64,000 nucleotides of DNA from an uncultured Ruminobacter sp. (GTDB lineage Bacteria; Pseudomonadota; Gammaproteobacteria; Enterobacterales; Succinivibrionaceae). The notes beneath the pieces were generated by a model that saw only the letters and a list, made by a program, of their open reading frames with translations, made no database searches and was not told the DNA's origin. The stretch lies in NCBI GenBank assembly GCA_902776415.1, contig CACYPY010000005.1, positions 1 to 64,000 on the forward strand, given 5' to 3'. Position numbers and translations under genes: made by a program. This document shows, piece by piece, positions 19,435 through 27,943 of this stretch (position 1 is the stretch's first letter; every line of letters begins with the position of its first letter).

Positions 19435-19467
19435 TTCGCAAAATTGAAAAGCTATCAATTTTGCGAA
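19435..19467. repeat. Perfect 13-bp inverted repeat over the DUF4143 gene stop codon
   Basis: TTCGCAAAATTGA and its exact complement flank a 7-base loop; the stop codon of the minus-strand gene lies in one arm. There is no T-run, so it is not a classical terminator. The same 33 bases recur unchanged at 21688-21720. Confidence 0.75.
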
Positions 19468-20651
19468 CCAACAAGCCATCTTGAAATATCCGCAATTTCT
19501 ATTCCTTCATGATGCATAATCTCATGCCTGGTTCTGGCGATAATCATCTTGGGAAACGCATCACGGATCGACAGCAAAGGAGAGATTTCTCTCTTAAAGG
19601 TATCCTCATTTGACAGATCATCTGATACCTGAATATATGTTTTCAGGCCATTTCTGACAGCAACAAAATCAACTTCCTTGGTGTACAGCTTTCCGACATA
19701 TACTTCATATCCCCGTCTTAGCAGCTCCAGTGCGACAATATTCTCATACAGATGACCATAATCAGACCTTTTAGTGCCTAATTCTGCAAATCTGAATGAC
19801 AAATCCGCCAGATAGTATTTTTTATCAGACTCCAGATATTTTTTCCCCTTTATATCATATCGCTGAAGAGGATAAAACATAAACGATTTACACAGATAAT
19901 CAATATAGGAGCCCACTGTTTTATCATTGGTTTTATATGTACTGGAAGTAAGTTTATTGGCCACATTTCTTATGGATGTTTCACTTCCGACATTATCCAT
20001 GAGGAAGTTACTGATCATAATCAGCAGATTGTCATTTTCTATCCGATATTTTGTAACAATATCCCTGACAATCGTTGTCTTGAATATTCCGGAAATATAT
20101 TTTTTTGCATCTTCCTCCTTTCTGTAAAGATATGCGCCTGCCATTCCGCCGGTTTTAAGGTAGCTATCAAAGGCCGCATCCAGGTCTTCTGTCTCAAAAT
20201 AGTCCAGATACTCCTTGAATGAAAACGGATAGAGACTGATTTCACAAACCCGTCCTCCGAACAGCGTGGCCAAATCACTTGAAAGCAAAAATGCATTTGA
20301 ACCGGTTATATAAATATCATAGAGTTCTTCCTCATAAATACTATTAATGACTCTTTCAAACCCTTTGCATAACTGAATTTCATCTATAAAAAGATAATTA
20401 ACGCAATTCTCATCAAAATTTGCATGAATGTAGTCATACAGAGCATCTGCATTAAGAAGTTTCTCATATTTCTTTTGATTCAGATTTATTCTCACAACAT
20501 GAGAATTTTTCTCATGTTCGACTATTGATGAAAATGCATCCATTAATTTTGATTTTCCGCACCTGCGAATCCCTGTAATAACTTTTATATCAGGTATATT
20601 CTTAACATCAGCAAGTCTTTGTAAATAATAATTTCGTTCTATTAATTTCAT
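19455..20651 (-). CDS. AAA ATPase with DUF4143 (archaeal-type ATPase family)
   Basis: A 398-residue P-loop protein starting MKLIERNYYLQRL. Walker A is GIRRCGKSK near residue 30 and Walker B is NYLFIDEIQ near 85, followed by ITGSNAFLLSSDLATLFGGR, the sensor region. The C-terminal half is DUF4143, a nuclease-like fold, with YLADLSFRFA and KEVDFVAVR. The family is widespread, mobile, and of poorly known function, often suggested as toxin-antitoxin-like or DNA-handling. The start at 20651 has GAGGTG nine bases upstream; in-frame sequence back to 20789 lacks family similarity. Its AT-rich composition differs from neighbours and suggests acquisition by transfer. Confidence 0.85.
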   Translation of the reverse strand: MKLIERNYYLQRLADVKNIPDIKVITGIRRCGKSKLMDAFSSIVEHEKNSHVVRINLNQKKYEKLLNADALYDYIHANFDENCVNYLFIDEIQLCKGFERVINSIYEEELYDIYITGSNAFLLSSDLATLFGGRVCEISLYPFSFKEYLDYFETEDLDAAFDSYLKTGGMAGAYLYRKEEDAKKYISGIFKTTIVRDIVTKYRIENDNLLIMISNFLMDNVGSETSIRNVANKLTSSTYKTNDKTVGSYIDYLCKSFMFYPLQRYDIKGKKYLESDKKYYLADLSFRFAELGTKRSDYGHLYENIVALELLRRGYEVYVGKLYTKEVDFVAVRNGLKTYIQVSDDLSNEDTFKREISPLLSIRDAFPKMIIARTRHEIMHHEGIEIADISRWLVGSQN

Positions 20652-20826
20652 TTTATTCATCACCTCGGACACATTGTATGTCGTTTCGCATTTTGAAACA
20701 ATTATAAATTTTGAGAAACAACAGCAATTCTTCCGGCAGCTGTCTCTCCCTGGGAGCCCCGGAATCCGGTCGGGAGAGACCTCAGTCACCTAACTGTTGC
20801 CTGCAAGATGCCGGATAATTCCCGGA

Positions 20827-21070
20827 CCGGAAAACTCGGAAATCTTCTTGAATCCGGACTTCAGACTGTTTCAGGGATTCCGCCATGGACTTCAGCGCCG
20901 CCAGATACCACTCCCTGATGGTTGTCAGACCTTCGGAGGCTGTGGAAATCACGGCGGAAACCGCGGATCATGTACCCATGGCTCTGAAAATTGCCGGAAA
21001 AAGCATTTACGGCGTACGGTCCTTACGGAACACGGCCCTGATATTTTTAAAAATTTCATCGAACTCTGCC
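20827..21070 (+). pseudogene. Decayed fragment of pabA (3' half)
   Basis: Closely resembles 28750-29011, the 3' half of intact pabA. The copy carries a 16-nt deletion that removes the catalytic His-Pro-Glu codons and shifts frame, and its stop codon has changed from TAA to CAG. The similarity continues without a break through the pabA-nudC spacer into the next fragment, showing a single duplicated block. Confidence 0.88.
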
Positions 21071-21183
21071 AGGATATCGGAAGAACAGAGTTTTTACGGA
21101 CGGCACCCCGGATTTCCCGGGTGCTGATCCCGTCGGAATTCTGATTTCTCCGGTTCTTTACCTGATTGCAAGGTGTTTTTAAA

Positions 21184-21391
21184 ATGCGGCAGAATTAGCG
21201 GTCCCCATGTTTTCAGAAACGAATTCTCCCTGAAACGCCCGCCCCGGGCTTCTGACCGGGTAATGGCCTTCCGGGATCGGAACATTCTCGTCAGCGGGAA
21301 CGGAAAGGATATCCCGCCGGGGGGCTTCCCGAAGTCTCCTCCTTTGACGGGGAAAAGCATCTTTATCTGTTTTCCGCGGACAGCCGGGCCT
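21184..21391 (+). pseudogene. Decayed fragment of nudC (5' end)
   Basis: Matches the first ~200 bases of intact nudC (29116-29320) but has an in-frame TAG five codons after the ATG, then indels. It stops abruptly at the 8-bp motif CCGGGCCT (21384-21391), where sequence switches to a copy of the menI region. Confidence 0.88.
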
Positions 21392-21506
21392 CCATCCGGT
21401 CATCCCCGCAGGCGGAGAAGGATATTCCCAGCCCCACGGAGAGTCCCTTCTGACAGATGGAATTCAGAATCTCCGTCGAAAGCGGCTTTTTCCAGACAGC
21501 AGTCAT
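21384..21506 (-). pseudogene. Truncated copy of menI (5' end)
   Basis: Corresponds to 19129-19251, the first ~40 codons of the menI-like gene plus its GGAGGAG ribosome-binding site. It is cut by the junction with the nudC fragment, so no functional thioesterase can be made. The intergenic stretch that follows in the original (19252-19454) is also present in the copy. Confidence 0.88.
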
Positions 21507-21687
21507 AATCATCTCCTCCGGGATTGAGGCCGGCCACGGCACTTCGGATTCATTAGACGGGAGTTTTTGATTCCGGGCATGACCAAAAAAAGAACCGGAT
21601 GTTTCCGGATAACCAGTACCGGTATCGCCTGCCGAATCTCAACAGTGTTACCCTCTGCCGGACCTTAACCGGAGGTACTGTTCATAT

Positions 21688-21720
21688 TTCGCAAAATTGA
21701 AAAGCTATCAATTTTGCGAA
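21688..21720. repeat. Second copy of the 13-bp inverted repeat
   Basis: Both arms and the 7-base loop are identical to 19435-19467, although the sequence around has diverged. Confidence 0.75.
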
Positions 21721-21810
21721 CCAATAAACCATCTTGAAATATCCGCAATTTCTGTTCCTTCATGATGCATAATCTCATGTCCGGTTCTGGCGATAATCAT
21801 CCTGGGGATC
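21708..21810 (-). pseudogene. 3' remnant of a DUF4143 ATPase gene
   Basis: Corresponds to the last ~100 bases of the ATPase gene (19455-19554), ending where the sequence changes to the pabBC upstream region. The rest of this second copy is missing. Confidence 0.85.
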
Positions 21811-22015
21811 GCAGCTCATCATTCCGTGCCCCAGAAAATCCCGGGGAGAGCAGATTTTCGGCCGGACGTTCCTGAGGGATACCTCCCTCATTCCTTCGGA
21901 TCCGCTGTTTTTAAAAACATCCCGGCCCCGATATCCTTTCTTCCTCATTGTTGTAAAATACCGGCACTCCCGCAAACGGGAATCCGATTCCGCAAGACCC
22001 ATGGAAGAAGCCAGC

Positions 22016-23433
22016 ATGCAGATATTCGCCGATAATGTCTTTGATAACCCCGCCGAGATTATCGAGGTTTTTAGTCCTGATGATGTGAAAAAGGGAATTG
22101 ACCGGGTGGAACACCTCCGGGATGCCGGATTCCACCTTACGGGCTACATCCGGTACGACCTTTCCAAACCTGCCGGAAACGGCATGCCTCTCATATATTT
22201 CGAGGCTTTCCGCGAAATTGCCGGACATTTCCCGGAGGAGTATTCCGGATCATCCCCGAATCTCCCGAATACCGCCGGAGGTTCGGGAACCATGCCCTTC
22301 GGCTCCTTTCTCATCCCGCTCATCAGTAGAGAGGAATACTGCCGCAACATCGACTGTATCCGGGAACGCATCCGTGACGGCATAACCTACGAGGTGAACT
22401 ATACCTACCCCTCAATTCTGAAATCCAGCCTGACAGGAGAGGAGCTCTACCGGCAGCTTCTGCCCCGGCAGAAAACCCCCTATAACGCCTTTATTCAGAA
22501 CCGTCACGAAACCGTGATGTCATTTTCGCCCGAACTGTTCTTCAGACTGGACGGCCGCAAAATTCTGACCCGGCCGATGAAAGGCACCATCCGCCGCGGC
22601 AATACCCCGGAAGAGGATACCGGCAACAGAAACTTTCTCATGAACGATCCCAAAAACCGTGCGGAAAATCTGATGATTACGGATCTCCTCCGGAATGATC
22701 TTGGCATCATAGCCAAAGACGGTACCGTCAGGGCCGATCGGCTTTTTGAAATCGAGGAGCACCCCCTACCGTGTTCCAGATGACCTCGGATATTTCGGCA
22801 GAGCTCAGAGACGACGTGTCTCTCTGTGAGATTATCAGGGCGCTCCATCCCTGCGGTTCCATCACCGGAGCTCCCAAGCTGTCAACCATGAGGGTGATCG
22901 CGGAACTCGAACCCTGGAATCGGGAAATCTACTGCGGAGCCATCGGTTACCTGCACGGAAACGAAACGGTGTTTTCCGTTGCCATCAGAATCCTGCAGAA
23001 ACGGCATGACGAACAGGATTACCGTTATTATGCGGGAGGGGCCGTTACCTATGACTCCAATGCCACCGCCGAATGGGAGGAAACCCTTGCCAAGACCCGA
23101 TTTCTGGAAAGCGGATTTTCTCTTATCGAAACCGGAGCCGGGGATTGGGAGCGCCATCTGGCACGCCTCAGAAATTCGGCACGGGAACTCGGTTTTGCAT
23201 GGAATCCCGAACTTGATTCCTTTGACTTTCCCGAAGACCGGGTTTCCCGCATCGAGCTCTTCAGGGACGGTCACTTCAAAGTGACCACAAGAAAGCTTCC
23301 GGATCCTGCAATTAAACCCCGGGTCAGAATTGCCGGAAAGACAGATTCCCATAATCCCTTTCTCTATCACAAAACCACCGTAAGAAGCCCGGCTCCCCGC
23401 GATTATTTTGAGGAAATCCGCACCAACGAAAGA
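22016..23433 (+). pseudogene. pabB: Bifunctional aminodeoxychorismate synthase/lyase (PabB-PabC), 5' part; frameshifted and transposon-split
   Basis: The intact ancestor would make p-aminobenzoate for folate: PabB turns chorismate into aminodeoxychorismate and the PabC domain releases pyruvate. PabB signatures are present: YEVNYTYPS, RPMKGTIRRG, NLMITDLLRNDLG and, after the shift, GSITGAPK. Around 22763-22771 a run of five C's breaks the frame; removing two C's or adding one restores EHPTVFQMTSD. The PabC-like part starts near 23140 (WERHLARLRNSARELGF) and continues to ...IRTNER at 23433, where the IS21-like element begins. ATG 22016 follows GGAAGAAG; ATG 22001 is alternative. Confidence 0.9.
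23425..23433. repeat. Target-site duplication, left copy
   Basis: AACGAAAGA immediately before the element's TGATAAACG end; repeated at 28224-28232. Joining the two copies restores the pabBC reading frame. Confidence 0.92.
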
Positions 23434-23531
23434 TGATAAACGTCAACTAAATGCCACCCCACGACAAGCCTGTGTCATACGTGACGACAATACTTGTGCC
23501 ACCGTATATTTTCAATAGCTTTCCCGACTCC

Positions 23532-23582
23532 TATATTAAAGCGTGATGCGTGCGTTTTTGTGCGCCGTTTTTCTTTAATATA
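23532..23582 (+). promoter_or_regulatory. Inverted repeat before the istA ribosome-binding site
   Basis: TATATTAAAG at 23532-23541 and its perfect complement at 23573-23582, directly followed by AAGGAG and ATG 23593. In a read-through transcript this stem would adjoin the ribosome-binding site and could limit transposase translation. Confidence 0.55.
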
Positions 23583-23592
23583 AGGAGTTTTT

Positions 23593-25305
23593 ATGTCAAA
23601 TTTGACAAAACTTGCTGAGAACATTGTTGCTGTATGTTCCCAGCTTAATCAAGGCGTGTCTAATCGACAGGTTGCCACCAGTTTTAATATATCAAGGAAT
23701 GTAATCAATACCTTTGTCAGACAGGTTGAAGATCTCGGCATTTCCTTCGATGATGTCGTTGTCATGCCTGAAGAAGAAAGAACCCGGAAATTCTTTGCTG
23801 ATTCTGGCAAGACTGTCAATTCCAATTTCATTGAACCCGATATGCTGAAGGTTTGGGAATACCTGAATAAGCCTAATGCTTTCAACATCAGGCATAACAT
23901 TAAGTCAGCCTATACGAGGATATATTTGGCAGATAACAAAGATGCCACGCCTGATCAGTTAATGTCCTTAAGGACTTTTGAACGCAGGTTTCACGATTAC
24001 TGCAAAAGCAGTCAGCACCCGGACAACGTTAAGGAAGCCAGTTGTTGTACTCTTACCTTTTACCCCGGGCAGTGTATGGAAATTGACTATGTCGGAAATG
24101 AGCTGAAGTGGATCTCTCCGGACAAAGTAATTCGCAAGGCGAAGGTTTTTACAGCCACCCTGAAGTATTCCGGGTATCTGTATGCCAGAGCAGTTCCCGA
24201 CGGTACCACAGACAGCTGGCTGACTTCCATAGTGGAGGCCTGCAAATTCTTTGGCGGTGTACCCGAGGTAATTCGCATGGATAATGACGCCGCACTGACT
24301 GTTCATGGCAGTAAAAAGAATAATACCCGGACGGAACTGCTCTTCAAAGTCAGGAATCTTCTTGATTCTCTGGGAACTGTTGGAGATTTGGCCCCCTGTC
24401 GAAGTCCGAAATATAAGGCATCAGATGAAAGAAATAACTATTCTGTGGAAAGCTTTTTTGCAGCTCAGGAGTATGTCAATGGCGTGCCTGCCCGTGATTA
24501 TACTCATCTGAACGAACAGCTTCTTCAGGAGGTTGCAACGTTCAATATAACACCAAGACAGTCAGACGGATTAAGCCGATCCTACGTTTTTGAACAGTAT
24601 GAGAAAAAGGCTTTGAAGCCTTTGCCGGCATTTCTGCCCGGTGTTGGCGATACGGATATAATCACAGTTCCTCCCGATGGCTATGTTTATTACAAAGGGA
24701 ATCGTTATCATGCCGGCAATGAGCAGCGAAGCCTTAACATTATCCAAAAGATTGAGAATGGCCAATATATTGTATTCCTCAAGCAAGACATGAAAGAAAT
24801 TGTGCGATACAAGATCAATCCATTGTCTCAGGGCATTCGTTACAAGGATGATCGGTTTAAATCTCCGGCTGAAAAGAGTGTCACCCGAAACAGGAGTTGG
24901 TTCCTGGATTATTTCAGAACCCACAATGAATCACCGGAGGCCATCATCTCTCTGTTTAACATAATGTGGGGAAACAGAGAGGTGAATACAATTAACAGCC
25001 GTAAGTTCTCTGCCATTATTGCGCATTCAATAGCCCGTGGTGACAGTGATCTTCGGATTTTGTCCCTTGTCTGTCAGATGCTCCTGCTGTTCAAACCCAA
25101 AACACTAAGCATCACCAATCTGGATATCGAGTACAAACTCAGTGTTGGCTGGCCGGAAAAACAGGAAGCCATAAAACAATTTTTGGCAAGCATGGCAAAC
25201 AATCCTGCTTCCGGTACATCTGCAAATCTCTCCTTACCGGCAGTAAAAGAATCTCATCTCACTTCAGAAGAAATTGCCGCAGAATACAGGAGATACTTCA
25301 AATGA
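23593..25305 (+). CDS. istA: IS21-family transposase (IstA-like, DDE)
   Basis: A 570-residue DDE-type integrase/transposase. An N-terminal HTH (VSNRQVATSFNISRNVINTFVRQ, about residues 20-42) precedes the RNase H-like core: first Asp in GQCMEIDYVG near 162, second Asp in FGGVPEVIRMDND near 232 (the IS21 'GGVP..I..DN' signature), and the Glu probably in NYSVESFF near 285. A C-terminal beta-rich domain follows with VPPDGYVYYKGNRYHAGNEQ. AAGGAG precedes the ATG. Its stop overlaps the istB ATG by four bases. Composition is AT-richer than the chromosome around it. Confidence 0.9.
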   Translation: MSNLTKLAENIVAVCSQLNQGVSNRQVATSFNISRNVINTFVRQVEDLGISFDDVVVMPEEERTRKFFADSGKTVNSNFIEPDMLKVWEYLNKPNAFNIRHNIKSAYTRIYLADNKDATPDQLMSLRTFERRFHDYCKSSQHPDNVKEASCCTLTFYPGQCMEIDYVGNELKWISPDKVIRKAKVFTATLKYSGYLYARAVPDGTTDSWLTSIVEACKFFGGVPEVIRMDNDAALTVHGSKKNNTRTELLFKVRNLLDSLGTVGDLAPCRSPKYKASDERNNYSVESFFAAQEYVNGVPARDYTHLNEQLLQEVATFNITPRQSDGLSRSYVFEQYEKKALKPLPAFLPGVGDTDIITVPPDGYVYYKGNRYHAGNEQRSLNIIQKIENGQYIVFLKQDMKEIVRYKINPLSQGIRYKDDRFKSPAEKSVTRNRSWFLDYFRTHNESPEAIISLFNIMWGNREVNTINSRKFSAIIAHSIARGDSDLRILSLVCQMLLLFKPKTLSITNLDIEYKLSVGWPEKQEAIKQFLASMANNPASGTSANLSLPAVKESHLTSEEIAAEYRRYFK

Positions 25306-26204
25306 GTAAAAAAAACATATCTGCTGCGATCGAGGATATTCTGGACAGAATTGGAGAACCTGCCACTTCTGTTCCCTCCTCGGCAGATGATCTTGGCATG
25401 ATCCCGGCAAACGCTGAAACCATTCAGGAGTTCAGCAAAAGGTTCCGGGCAATGAGAATGTCGACAGTTGCCGCAATGCTTCAGGCTCTTCATGAAAAGG
25501 GACTTATTGGAAAAATCTCCAACATGAATCTTCTGGATATGATTCTGAAAAGCTGTGAGGCATCCCGCAGGAATAACAAAGCCAAAAGGCTTCTTATAAA
25601 AAGCGGTCTCAGAAGTTCTGCTGATGTTTCCGATATCAGGAAGCGTCTGATGGGGTATCAGATCAGCGAATCAGAGTATGAGTCTCTTATTGGCATGGAT
25701 TGGATCAGGGGTGGTGGTCTTCTGATTACGGGGGTGTCCGGCTGCGGCAAAACGGACTTCGCCAGTGCATTATGCCAATATGCCTGTCTGAACGGATTGT
25801 CCGTCCTGGTTATGGATTATTGCATGTTTATCAACCAGGGGCTGGCGTTTAAATGCAGTAACTTCCAAGAATATCAGACATACCTGAAAAATATTGCTGG
25901 TCACAATCTGGTAATGCTGGATGACTGTTTCCTGTCAGCGCTTCAGAATGACGAGCCATGGTGTCTGAAGAGTCTGCTTGATGAATTGGCGGATCATAAG
26001 CATGGTCTCATTCTGATCTCTCAGAAAACAATGCCCCGAATGGTGGAATGCTTTGCAAAATCCGAAGCCGGTATTACCGTAATTGACAGGTTCTCTGACA
26101 GTACCAAGTTCATGCAGATCAAGCTTAAAGGAAAATCATTCCGCATGAATGCCGGCGGCATAAAAATACTGGGAGGGAATGATGAAGCCCAACAGGACAA
26201 ATGA
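25302..26204 (+). CDS. istB: IstB-like ATPase, transposition helper
   Basis: A 300-residue AAA+ ATPase of the IstB/DnaC type that assembles on DNA and stimulates IstA. Walker A is GVSGCGKTDFA near residue 145, Walker B is NLVMLDDCF near 205 and a sensor motif lies in HGLILISQK near 230. The N-terminal ~100 residues contain FRAMRMSTVAAMLQALHEKG, similar to the IstB start. Length is slightly above usual (about 250-270). It overlaps istA upstream and the small Cys-rich gene downstream. Confidence 0.9.
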   Translation: MSKKNISAAIEDILDRIGEPATSVPSSADDLGMIPANAETIQEFSKRFRAMRMSTVAAMLQALHEKGLIGKISNMNLLDMILKSCEASRRNNKAKRLLIKSGLRSSADVSDIRKRLMGYQISESEYESLIGMDWIRGGGLLITGVSGCGKTDFASALCQYACLNGLSVLVMDYCMFINQGLAFKCSNFQEYQTYLKNIAGHNLVMLDDCFLSALQNDEPWCLKSLLDELADHKHGLILISQKTMPRMVECFAKSEAGITVIDRFSDSTKFMQIKLKGKSFRMNAGGIKILGGNDEAQQDK

Positions 26205-26424
26205 GAAAGTCGCAGCAAAATCGTTATGGCCAATGATTTGCTGCGTTTGCAAGCTATCAGAAAATGATTCTGACTCTGCCAATGATAGTGGAAATCAGCT
26301 GACTCCTCAAATCATTAGTAACCGAGCCTGTCAGTTTTGCCTCCAACTTCACTCGCATGGAAGCATATTGATTAAAAAGGGATGCGGCAGTATCAGTATC
26401 GGGGATAGCCATCATGCCTGCTAA
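26179..26424 (+). CDS. Small Cys-rich protein in the IS21-like operon
   Basis: An 81-residue frame overlapping the 3' end of istB by 26 bases and the next gene by 11, with GGGAGGGA directly before tandem ATGs at 26179 and 26182. It contains CCVC and CQFC about 35 residues apart, a spacing compatible with a zinc ribbon. The overlap on both sides and the good ribosome-binding site argue that it is translated; function unknown and no family recognised. Confidence 0.55.
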   Translation: MMKPNRTNEKVAAKSLWPMICCVCKLSENDSDSANDSGNQLTPQIISNRACQFCLQLHSHGSILIKKGCGSISIGDSHHAC

Positions 26425-26992
26425 GAAGACGAAAAACATTACCCCTGAACAGTTTCAGAAAGCTCTCAGGGAAATTGAGGAAAGTCATCCCGGACGCAAG
26501 GCTACCTACAGGGAACTTCATGAAAAACTATCCTGCTCAAATTCCACCATTAAAAAGTTGATGGAAACGGTGAAGGCTTCTCACGGCTTGATCAACTCCT
26601 ATCCCGTGGAACAGACTGAACAGGCTTGCAAGGTGTTTACAGCCAATCTTACGAGCATGATCGCCAATGTTTGTCAGAATATTGAAGAGAAGGCAAATAC
26701 AAGGATTCTGGAATCAGAGAAAATCTGGCATGAGTCCATCTCCAAATGCAATCAGCAAATCTCCGAAAATCAACAGGTAATCAGTAAACAAAAGCTTGAT
26801 ATCAGAACTCTGAGCAAGCAAGTGTCTGAATACCAGATGATGTATCAGAAGATTGAGGTGATGGAAAAGCAAATCTCTGAACTTCTGGAAGCTAATACTC
26901 GTATGGAACAGCTGATGACAGGCATTCTCAGGACTGTAAAGAATACCGGCAGCACCTCAGGATCGAAAGACTCCAATCAGGTTGCCGGATAA
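26414..26992 (+). CDS. KfrA-like DNA-binding coiled-coil protein
   Basis: A 192-residue protein. Residues 9-60 (PEQFQKALREIEES...YRELHEKLSCSNSTIKKLM) resemble the KfrA N-terminal winged-helix domain, with the 'T..ELH..L..S..TI...L' pattern. From about residue 85 to 175 it is a long Glu/Gln/Lys/Ile helix with heptad spacing, i.e. coiled coil. KfrA proteins of plasmids bind palindromic operator arrays and help plasmid maintenance. Here the gene is followed at once by a palindrome array, so it is the obvious candidate to bind it; that link is inference. Not a known part of IS21 elements. Confidence 0.7.
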   Translation: MPAKKTKNITPEQFQKALREIEESHPGRKATYRELHEKLSCSNSTIKKLMETVKASHGLINSYPVEQTEQACKVFTANLTSMIANVCQNIEEKANTRILESEKIWHESISKCNQQISENQQVISKQKLDIRTLSKQVSEYQMMYQKIEVMEKQISELLEANTRMEQLMTGILRTVKNTGSTSGSKDSNQVAG

Positions 26993-27024
26993 CATCTTGC
27001 TACAGGTATGACAGATGCTATAGT

Positions 27025-27050
27025 TAAGCCGGAATCATTCCGGCTTTTTT
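27025..27050 (+). terminator. Intrinsic terminator of the IS21-like operon
   Basis: AGCCGGAAT-C-ATTCCGGCT at 27027-27045, running into TTTTTT, 35 bases after the KfrA-like gene. Confidence 0.88.
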
Positions 27051-27153
27051 GGAATACAAAACACACACACCGTTTAAAAGACTGTCTATACTTTATACTG
27101 AAAAGACAGTGAATATTAAAAGATGCGTTCATAATCACCAGATTCAGGAAAAT

Positions 27154-27943
27154 GAGTAGCACGCTACTCAATACAATGAAGGCCTTATTATATAAGACTT
27201 AGAAGGTGTGTAACACCTGTAAATTCCGTTCCGTTTTGAAGAAAAAACAAAAAAATGAGTAGCATGCTACTCGTTTTGAGTAGCACCGTTTAAACCTTGT
27301 ATATCAAGCCTTAGCAGTCATTTTTAACAGTCGGTATAAGTAGCATTGTGTCAGTGCTACTCAAATGCTACGGTAACATTGCAAAGTGCCTTAACATAAG
27401 GGTTAAACAGTGTTTTTTTACCCTTATGAGTAGCGTTTGCTACTCTACTCCACGTTACTCAAATGCTACTCTGTTTTAAAGAAAAAACTCACTCTACCCC
27501 TTGTTTTATAAAGGCTGAATGGCGCTACTCATACATACCGACAGGCAGTTTAATACAAAAGTCTTATAAAGACTTATGTCATAAGTGGTGAAAGCACTAC
27601 TTCCCCTCCTGAAACACTACGGTAGCGCTACCGTAGCATTGCCAAAATGCTACTCAAATGCTACTCGTTATTAACGATAAAAAACACTCAATTCCTTATT
27701 TTATAAGGCTTTAGGCACTACCAAAATGCTACCGTAGCGTTACTCAGTTTAAAAGAAAAACATGTCTCAGGCCTGATCCCATAATACCTCAGGTGCTCCT
27801 CACAGAGCATAAAAATCGCTGTTCCTTTTTAATAAAAAAAACAAGATCAAACCCTGATAATATAAGGATTTGAATGTTATTTGATCCTAATACGGAAGAA
27901 TCTCAAATGCTACTCTGGCGCTACTCATAATGCTACTCATAAA
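27154..27943. repeat. Array of GAGTAGC/GCTACTC palindromes in the element's noncoding part
   Basis: About 800 bp holds many copies of GCTACTC or GAGTAGC, often as facing pairs: 27154-27169 (2-bp gap), 27257-27272 (perfect 16-bp palindrome), 27428-27445 (4-bp gap), plus a related perfect 20-bp palindrome CTACGGTAGCGCTACCGTAG at 27617-27636 and direct runs of ATGCTACTC near 27648, 27658 and 27906-27936. Interspersed are AT-rich motifs of the type CCTT..TTATAAGG (near 27182, 27500, 27694, 27855) and A-rich tracts (AAAGAAAAAA), suggesting decayed units of roughly 100 bp. No open frame explains them. Confidence 0.85.

Noticed and set aside
22763-22771. Phase-variable switch at the C-run in pabB
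   Set aside because: Five C's are too short for frequent slippage, and the gene is in any case split by the IS21-like element; an old mutation or a sequencing error is more likely.
27154-27943. CRISPR array reading of the GCTACTC repeats
   Set aside because: Repeat unit is only 7-9 bp and occurs in both orientations, spacings are irregular, and no cas gene is near.
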